Positions 56,701 through 64,000 of a stretch of DNA of 64,000 nucleotides are shown here, piece after piece. The stretch covers positions 18,562,572 through 18,626,571 of the forward strand of contig NC_088800.1 of NCBI RefSeq assembly GCF_011386835.1. Direction: 5' to 3'. Below the pieces are notes generated by a model. That model was given only the letters and a program-made list of their open reading frames with translations. It had not been told where the DNA came from and ran no database searches. The stretch comes from Chrysemys picta bellii. Lineage: Eukaryota > Chordata > Testudines > Emydidae. How positions within the stretch are numbered: position 1 is the first letter of the stretch; each line of letters begins with the position of its first letter. The translations under genes were made by a program, and so were the position numbers.

Positions 56701-58249
56701 GGGGTGCAGGCCCCATCCATGCCTCTTCCTTCCTCTAATCTGTCCATAATTCACTTCTGCCTTGGAACATCCCTTGTGCCCAGGGTTGCTGTGGAGGCAG
56801 CACAAAGCTGATGGTGCTGGCTCTGCACCAGCACAGGGGCACCTGCACAGAGGATATTCCCTGGGCGACCCCTTATGGCATTTCCATTGCAACATCACGG
56901 GAGAGAGCCCAGAATTTTTACTGTGTTGCTGTGTGCCTGACATTATTTTCCTGTGGACCTTCCCCAGGTGACAGAAGTTGCTCGGCAGAAGATTCAAGGC
57001 TGCTTCTCATCATCACCATCTTTAAGGTCATTTTATTTCTGGCCAGTTTCAGTCATGCCTAAGAAAAACATACACTTTTTATGTTGGTTTTTGAGAGAAA
57101 GAAGTTAAAAAAAAAAAATCTTGGCCAAATTTATTTTTCCTTGTTCCAAGATAAGGCAGTAATTACTGCAATGATCCTCTCTGTACCTTACTGCACTATT
57201 AATTTTCTACTAAAATTAGCACAAAATGTCTCCTATGATCAGTTTATGTCCATGTTGCTGAGCCTATCACCACAATTAAACCCACTCCATGCTTGATAAA
57301 TCCTACATATTTTTGTTATGGATAGGCCATGTGGACAAAGAGATCATGCCAACTCTGCAGAGTTAAGGCAGATGCTCTTGTGACATAAGGTAACATTTTC
57401 TGTGACTTAGGAGCCTAAGTCTTACTGAAAGTCAATGAGACTCAAGTTCCCAAATGACATCTAAATAGGAATTAGGCACCTAAGTCACTTAAGCACTTAT
57501 CAAAATTATACTCTTTGGCTGGAACACACAATTCCTTAAACATGCACCTTTAATAGCACAAACAGAACTACCTATTAGAATATAGATGCGCCTATGCATG
57601 CTAGATAGCCATACACTGGCATTATCAGACTTGTGGTGAAGTCTTTTCATTGACTATTTCAAAATTTAAAAAATCCCCCCCACATTTCTGGTTGTGTGCA
57701 TAACTTAATTCAAACCCTAACTCAAGAGAGTGTCAGCCTTTGTAATCTGTAATCTGTAGCCAGACTGATTCAAACAGTAACACAGATTCTCACTTTCACA
57801 CCGCACTTTTCACTGAGATTCCAGGCTTGTCTCTCCAGTCACAGTCCAGGAGGCCCCCAGAATTCTGAGCTGCTATACCAGTGCACCCACCTTTACTATG
57901 TCCAGCGTCCAATGATGGGACATTCTAGGGAAAAAACCCTAGCAAAGACAAGGCCTGTGTGTCACTGTGAAACTAAGAGCACGTACCAAAAAGAGACAGA
58001 CAAGACCCCATGAAAGCGGCACACAGAATTGCCACAATCGAGGTAGATTTCCCATCTCCTTAGGAATTATCTACACCTTCAAATGAACCATTTCAAGGGA
58101 CCACCTCATGCAATATTGCCCTGACCTCTGCTAGAACACAACACAAGCAAGTTATAAGCGTGCTACTGAACCATGTGCAGCCACGTGAGGGCCAGGCTGA
58201 AACACGCCACTCCCATGGCGACCACACAAGGCCAGAAGTTCCTGTTACA

Positions 58250-58970
58250 CCACAGCCGAGCTGGAGCGGTCAGGGTGCTCCGCCGGCCGGCGGCGGCGGC
58301 GGCCTCCTCGCTCATACAGCGAAGGGGCCGCTGCTCTCCAGGGGATAAAATACCAGCGACCTAAAGCCCAGCACTTGCTAGGCCAAAAATAAATCCCTGC
58401 CCAGAGGTGGGGCCACCCTTTCACCCCCATCGGGGTCTATCTCCGGGGCAGCCTCCCAGCCGGCCCCTTCCTCCCCGTACCTAGATCCCGCCCGGCCTCG
58501 GGCCTGTGCCGAGATGCGGGAGCCTGGGGCCCGAGGCGAGGCCTTGGGGCAGCTGCTTAGCCGCCCCCGGGGCTGCGCAGAGCGGGAAGCCCCGGGCTTA
58601 GCCCCGGCCGGCGGGGGGGGGGTCCCGAGCCATCGGCATCGCCACGGGCGCCCAGCGGGGCTGTCCCGCTCGCGGCTCCTGGGCCGGGGCGGAGCCACTC
58701 AGCACCAGAGCCGGGAGCCGCTGGCGGGAGGAGGGCCGCGGGGGCACTTACAGCGCCCGGCTCCGCTCGCTCTCCCACACGCGGCCGGTTGCAAAGGCGC
58801 CGCCCGCTGCAGCGACTTCCTGCTTCCGCCCGCCGGGCCTAGCGCGCTGGGGCCCGGCCCTCGCGTAGCCACCGGGCAGCCGCCTCCCTCCAGCAGCGGC
58901 GGAGGCGGAGCCAGGTGGGAGCTGCACGCGGCTGCTCCCCGGGGGTGGGGGGAATGCACCAGAGCCTTGA
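58250..58970 (-). promoter_or_regulatory. CpG island, likely promoter of the SCARNA15 host RNA (SNHG21 position)
   Basis: A dense CpG stretch unrelated to the neighbouring repeats. On the minus strand two ETS-type GGAAG motifs (about 58816-58828) and a pyrimidine-rich CGCCTTTGC precede an exon-like segment with a strong donor. Housekeeping snoRNA host genes typically have such promoters. Bidirectional activity is possible. Confidence 0.6.
58752..58810 (-). other. Candidate first exon of the SCARNA15 host non-coding RNA
   Basis: Minus strand: GGAGCCGGGCGCT followed by donor GTAAGTG with GT at 58751-58750, inside the CpG island about 3.3 kb upstream of SCARNA15. The 5' limit is a guess. No long coding frame follows. 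Confidence 0.45.
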
Positions 58971-59551
58971 CTCGGTGTGAGCCATTCCCCACCCCTGCGT
59001 GCGACGGCCTGGCCCGCCAAGCTGCGACTGACACTCGGGAGGGGAGATTGGGACCGTCCTATTGAAATCCCTTGCAAGAGCCTGTTTGCCGAAGGACTAG
59101 GACCTGTGGGAATTTTGTCCCTAACCCCCCTAGGGCTGATACAGCGTGCAGGGCATGGGGTGGGGTGGTTCCTTAGCTATGATCCCGGTTGCCGGTTTTG
59201 GGGGAAGTTGTTTTGTTTGTTTTAAACACAGTTGTAATTTTAAAAAGTGTATCTTTTTCGGGGTTGTGTTAGGGTTAGGTATAAATCGCTATAAATGCAT
59301 ACACCGCCGCCAAGATTTTTCAACTTGAGTGTCTCAAGACTTTTTCAAAGGTGCTGACCACACTCAGCTGAGATTAACTTCCAGGGGAACTGTGCATATG
59401 CAGCCCTTTGAAAAACAGGCCCTTGGTCTAGATTCCTCAGACCCTGATTTTACAAACCCCCCAAACCCTCATGTTTAACTTTATGCAAGTGCAAAATAAA
59501 CAGGCTACAGGAGACTTAAATATAGATGTAGGGCACATTTTTCAAAAAGTA

Positions 59552-59727
59552 CACCTCTACCCCGCTATAACGCTGTCCTCAGGAGCCAAAAAAGCTTATC
59601 GTGTTCTAGGTGAAACTGTGTTATAGCGAACTTGCTTTGATCCACCGGAGGCCCCCCCGAGCACTGCTTTACTGCATTGTATCTGAATTTGTGTTATATC
59701 GGGTCACGTTATATTGGGGTAGAGGTG
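59552..59727. mobile_element. Mariner/Tc1-like MITE with TA duplication
   Basis: 23-bp inverted ends beginning (with the TA) TACACCTCTACCCC on both strands, flanked by TA at 59550-59551 and 59728-59729. 176 bp, non-coding. It interrupts an older AAAGTGCACC/TTTTCAAAA-type palindromic repeat. Confidence 0.88.
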
Positions 59728-59917
59728 TACCTAGTGATTTTGGATGCTACAATTATGGGCACCCAGCTTGAACTACATGGGACTTGCTTCTTAGAGAAAG
59801 TGCTATGGACCCACCCTCTGCAAATCGGGATCTTTTGAGGTGTTTCAGGTTGGGCACCCAACATCACTAGCCACCTTTGAAAATGTTGGCCTAGGAGCCT
59901 TGTTTTCGGTACCCAGG

Positions 59918-60468
59918 TGTTGGGGTTACTAGGCCTGCCTGAGCCAGAGTTCTTCCATGTTTAAACTCTGTCCTTCCATGTTTAACTCTAATCGACCTTA
60001 ACAACCAAGGACAGGAATTGGAATATGTAAATAGCCAGTTAGCAATTACGACCTTGTTCATTTCAGGTACCAAACAATAATGATGAGGTTTGCATGTTTC
60101 TAGCTGGGGAAGGGGTAATAAACTAAGGGTAAACAGGACCAAATAACTGTTTAGGGAGAAGTTACTAACAAGCTAGATTTATAGCCCTAGAATGATTTAG
60201 TTGCTTAAATGTATAAACCTGCCTTCGGTAGAGAGGGGAGAGGGAGTAGAGGGGGCGGGAGAGAGGGGGGCTTAGTTGTAAAGTGTATAAAGAAGAGAGA
60301 AACTGTTTTTGCTGGTGTGCTCGATTTGAGACTTGCCTGTCTCCTTGCACCACTTTGAGATCTCAAATAAACTTTGATTGTTTCTCCCCCCCGGTATGTT
60401 TATTGGCGTGAAGCACTCCGGGCAACGAACCTCACTGTTGCTGTCCTCGGGCCCCTGTGCCGGCAACA
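59918..60468 (-). mobile_element. Solo LTR of an endogenous retrovirus (strand uncertain)
   Basis: 551 bp, begins TGTTGGGG and ends GGCAACA (TG...CA with a short inverted repeat), flanked by identical 4-bp CAGG at 59914-59917 and 60469-60472. On the plus strand it has GTATAAAG at about 60285 and AATAAA at about 60366 in the usual promoter-to-poly(A) order, so the LTR probably reads plus despite the strand given. No gag, pol or env sequence adjoins it. A 4-bp duplication fits gammaretrovirus-like elements. Confidence 0.8.
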
Positions 60469-63400
60469 CAGGTTTGAAATTTTTGCCCTAAATAAATAGA
60501 GCTGGGTGGGATGGACAGTGATGGACAGCAGTAGCTGAAGCTGGGTAGCTAGATAGTTGTAGTTCTCACCTTTGCTGCTGCTGCAGTTTGTCTGGCCAGG
60601 CTGCAATACCAGGGCAAAGGTAGAACAGTTTACCCTGAGCATTTGATTAAACTTCATCCAGGAGCTTAGATTTTGTCAGAAGAGCCTACCTTTTTGGCAG
60701 CCACAATTTTCTCATGTGATTCTTCTGGTGTTTTAGCCTTTTGTCCACAAACCTCACGGGGGCTTAACAGTAGTTAATGAGCTCCTGTCATGGGAAGGAA
60801 CATTACAACTGCTGCTCACATGCATTTTCAGAGAAAGGAGTCCGTACAGCCCCATAACTAAAGTAAAACATTCCCCAAGACAGGATAATTATACATTTCA
60901 TGCTGATTCTCAATGGTGGCACCGGCACTAGGTTTCTGATAAGCATCTGCTTAGACCTCACTCCTTCCTCCCTTTATCACATTCTGTGGGAGGCTGCCAG
61001 AGCCCACGTAACAAATTGCTACTGTTCAAACACACCAGAACCAGTAATTAGAAAAGTTGATGTACAGTGGAGCACAACGGCAATCTCTCACTGCAAAGGA
61101 AGAGGCAGCTAACTTTAGAATTTGGAGAAAGCCAAAGGGCAGTCACACAGACATTCGTCAAGGATAGTGCAGGCTCAAGCAGAGAGGGGAGTATGAGCTA
61201 GACAAATCCAGACTCTTATTTCTAGGGCCTACATTAGTTTCAAAGATACATTTTCTTGAGAAGTGATTTTGATAGGGCCCAGAGGCTCAGCTGGTAGGTG
61301 GGCAGTGAAGTTTGGAGAAGGGAGCTAAGCCTATTTAGACCAGCTGAGGATCTGGCCTCTCTCATTGTTTTGACTCTTACTTACTTTTTGCACAAATGTT
61401 CCTTCTTTCCCTCAAATGTCACCATCTTCTGGGTGTCCCTTGAGCTTTGCCTCTTGGGCCTTCTGTTCTTCTTTTCCTTTTTATAGTTAGGGCTGGAGCC
61501 TGCGAAGATTTAAGCAGATAACTTTTTGGTCTCTGGCAACTGCATTGCTTCCGCACTCACTCCGTGGACTGGGCCCAGCACTGGCACATAGATGAATGAG
61601 AGCCAGAGAACTTGGAGAATCAAGAGGGTTTGAAGCAGTAAAGTCATTCTCAAAAGCATTTGAAGCAGAGCTGGTGGAGTTTCTGATCTTCGTTTCCCTG
61701 GCAGGCCTAGCTTTTCATTGCTCCAAAACCAGTAACTACAGCCTCCAAGACTGCTGACAGTTTCAGGTGGACTGGGTGCTAAAGACCATTTTGATTTTGT
61801 TTTTAAACTTTGGGTAATTTCTCTTATGTGAATACACCCACAAATCTTTCTTTTCAAGATACATTTACATCCCTAGAGAATAATCCCCTTATTATATTTA
61901 CAGTATTTTTTTGGTCATAAAATTGCAGAGGGTCACTTTAAATCTTTGTTCTGATGCTGAACTGCAAGTAGACTGCAGTAGTAAATCCATTCATATATTT
62001 CATGATTTCCTATGTAATAAAACTCTTGTTCAAATAAATGTGTCCCATAAGCATTGTGCTTGTCTATTTATAGTCTGGATGTGTAAAACTTTCTTTTAGT
62101 GGGGGGTAGTAGCAGATCTGCTCTTCCCAGTTCGCCTATGCTGTTTTATTCTGCCACCATCTCCAGTAAGTTTTACTTTGAAATCCGCTGGGCAGTGCAG
62201 AGCCAACTGAAGCAAACAGTGAAAGGGAGGAGGGCGTAGTGCTTGGATAAATCAGCACAGAATGAGCCTAGTCTTCACTAGCTGGCCCGGCTGGGAGTAT
62301 GGGTTAGAAGCCCAGTTCTGCTTTCATTTGGGCTAGTAACTTGCCCACTTTGGAGTGAGTGAAATCACTTGAGTGCTGATAGTCCTTCAGAGTCTTCCCA
62401 CAATTCCCTGTGTGCCCAGAGGGGAATCATAGGGCAGGTCATCTTACTGAGCACAGAGAACTATGGGATATACCCCATGAAGTCCTACTGACACACAGAG
62501 GTGAGTGCAGCACCAGTGTGGACAGAGTAACTTCAGTGAGCTAGGCTAACTTAGGTTCTCAGACCCTGGTGCCAATTGCCCCGGTCCCTGGTATGAGCAA
62601 ATTGGACCTGCAGAAAAGGAGAGTTGGTCATCAGCCTTCTGGAAAATGACTATTGCTCCAAATGCTGCTGAAACCTGATACAGTAAACACTTTGATAGCC
62701 TAGCATGTGGGGTGGGAGGCAAAGAGCAAAGGCTCTTTCAAGCCTGTGCTAACTATTGACTGTTCTATTATTAACTTGAGGCAATTTGAAGGGGGAGGTC
62801 AGGGGCTTTGACTGCTCTGATATTAAAGAAGAGAAAGAGGCCACAGTATTGACCGCGATGACGCTGCTTGCAGATAAAATCTGTCCATTTTGTCTGCAGA
62901 GCCTTAATGTAACTTCAGTGGCCTGACTTCACCGAAGCTTAAGTCTGATTTATGAGCTACAGCTTTTTCCACTCTGATCCCTCAGAGCTTGAACTTTGTT
63001 GTTCAACAACACCCCCTCACGAACATGGGGGAAAAGGTCACATCTCTCCCATTCCCATACATGGAAGTGCAGGGCCTACCATGATTTTATGCCAATTCCA
63101 CTAAGCCCCAATCTTCTGAGCATGCTCAGAGAGCTCACTCGCATTGACACATGAGAAAGGGCTCTCAGATGCAGTGTAACTTCCTTACAGTCCATCAGTC
63201 TTAAAGAAAACATGTTTGTCTCACTTCTACCAGAATTTTACAACAACCATTTTCTAGACCTAGCATCGTGATAGCTGCAGCCTGTTCTCTTGTTCTGTAG
63301 CCATCTCCATATTAACCCTCAATTTGATACATATTCTTAAATATGCTCAGGCAAAAGGGGCACCCCCCCCATATAGTTCTATCTATTTTATCTAGCAATA

Positions 63401-64000
63401 AATGTAGACTTTTTAGCTTTTGCCATGTGTGAAAAAGGCATCACACACACTATTTCTGAGGCTGAGTTGTGTCTCTTTGATTGGTTGCCTTCCTTATGAT
63501 GCCAGTATGTCTTGAATGAAACTGTGTAACTGACTTGGGATTCAGATCTTCCCAGTGCCTTGACATGACTGTAATCCAGTGTCCAAGCCCAGTGTTTGGA
63601 TCCCTAACATAATAGCCTTTTCAGTTATGGGGTGAAATAATAGCTGTATTTCAAGCTCTGGTAGAAGGCTCTAACTGCTGTCACCTTTATTTGTAGCAAG
63701 AGCAAAGAGTTAAACTTGTCTATACACATGTACGTTTATAGACAATTTTGGAGAAAAAAGATATTTATATACCATAGCACCTAGAAGCCCTAGTCATAAG
63801 CCCTGTTGCTGCCCCTTTGTTTTGTTTGTTGATATTAATTATTGCCACATAAAATGCATTTTAAATGGATCACCAAAGGTAACATGCATTAGACAGAATG
63901 GTTCCAGAAGATGGGGGCTGGCAGATCGGGGAGCATTTAAGCATTAGTTGAATGGGAGACAATAGAAAAATGAAAAGGTCAGATTGTGGATGGTAAAAGG

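Larger units (their letters stand above)
59000..64000. other. Intergenic sequence right of the CpG island
   Basis: Apart from the MITE at 59.55 kb and the solo LTR at 59.92 kb I recognise no gene. A hydrophobic open frame on the minus strand near 61.5-61.9 kb has no family likeness. 62.1-64.0 kb is unassigned. Confidence 0.55.

Noticed and set aside
61510..61857. Minus-strand 115-codon frame with a hydrophobic stretch (MTLLLQTLLILQVLWL)
   Set aside because: The hydrophobic segment could suggest a small membrane or secreted protein, but there is no known family, no CpG or splice context, and such frames are expected by chance.
1..64000. CRISPR arrays, operons, rRNA or bacterial features
   Set aside because: The window is vertebrate nuclear DNA with spliced genes. 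No regularly spaced direct repeats or prokaryotic signals are present.

Overview
This is a vertebrate nuclear window, most likely from a turtle (Testudines). The clues are tRNA-derived SINEs with CR1-type tails, CR1 LINE 3' ends, and many short hAT-type elements and other repeats that I recognise as abundant in turtle genomes. The species cannot be fixed from the sequence alone. The gene order WHAMM - FSD2 - SCARNA15 matches what is known for human 15q25, with the two protein genes head to head.

Layout: (1) 1-16.7 kb carries WHAMM on the minus strand. Exons 1-8 are complete and exon 9 runs off the left edge, so the proline-rich and actin-nucleating C-terminal end is outside the window. The 5' end lies in a CpG island at about 15.9-16.7 kb. 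(2) 16.7-25.5 kb is a spacer filled by a nested 2.1-kb transposon and other repeats. (3) 25.6-48.5 kb carries FSD2 on the plus strand: 12 coding exons that join in frame into a 797-residue protein with an acidic N-terminus, a B-box-like zinc site, a coiled coil, two FN3 domains and PRY/SPRY. (4) 48.7-59 kb holds no protein gene. It contains an H/ACA small RNA on the minus strand at about 55.3 kb, recognisable as SCARNA15/ACA45, and about 3 kb upstream on the same strand a CpG island with a strong donor site, the likely first exon of its non-coding host (SNHG21 position). (5) 59-64 kb is intergenic, with a mariner-like MITE, a solo retroviral LTR and unrecognised sequence.

WHAMM links membranes and microtubules to Arp2/3-driven actin assembly. 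FSD2 is a muscle-associated TRIM-like protein without a RING. They are neighbours by descent and I see no functional operon-like link. The most unusual material is in the repeats. Several transposons have perfect target-site duplications. Nested insertions can be ordered in time. Two retroelement copies have inverted arms, long target duplications and a hammerhead-ribozyme-like core.
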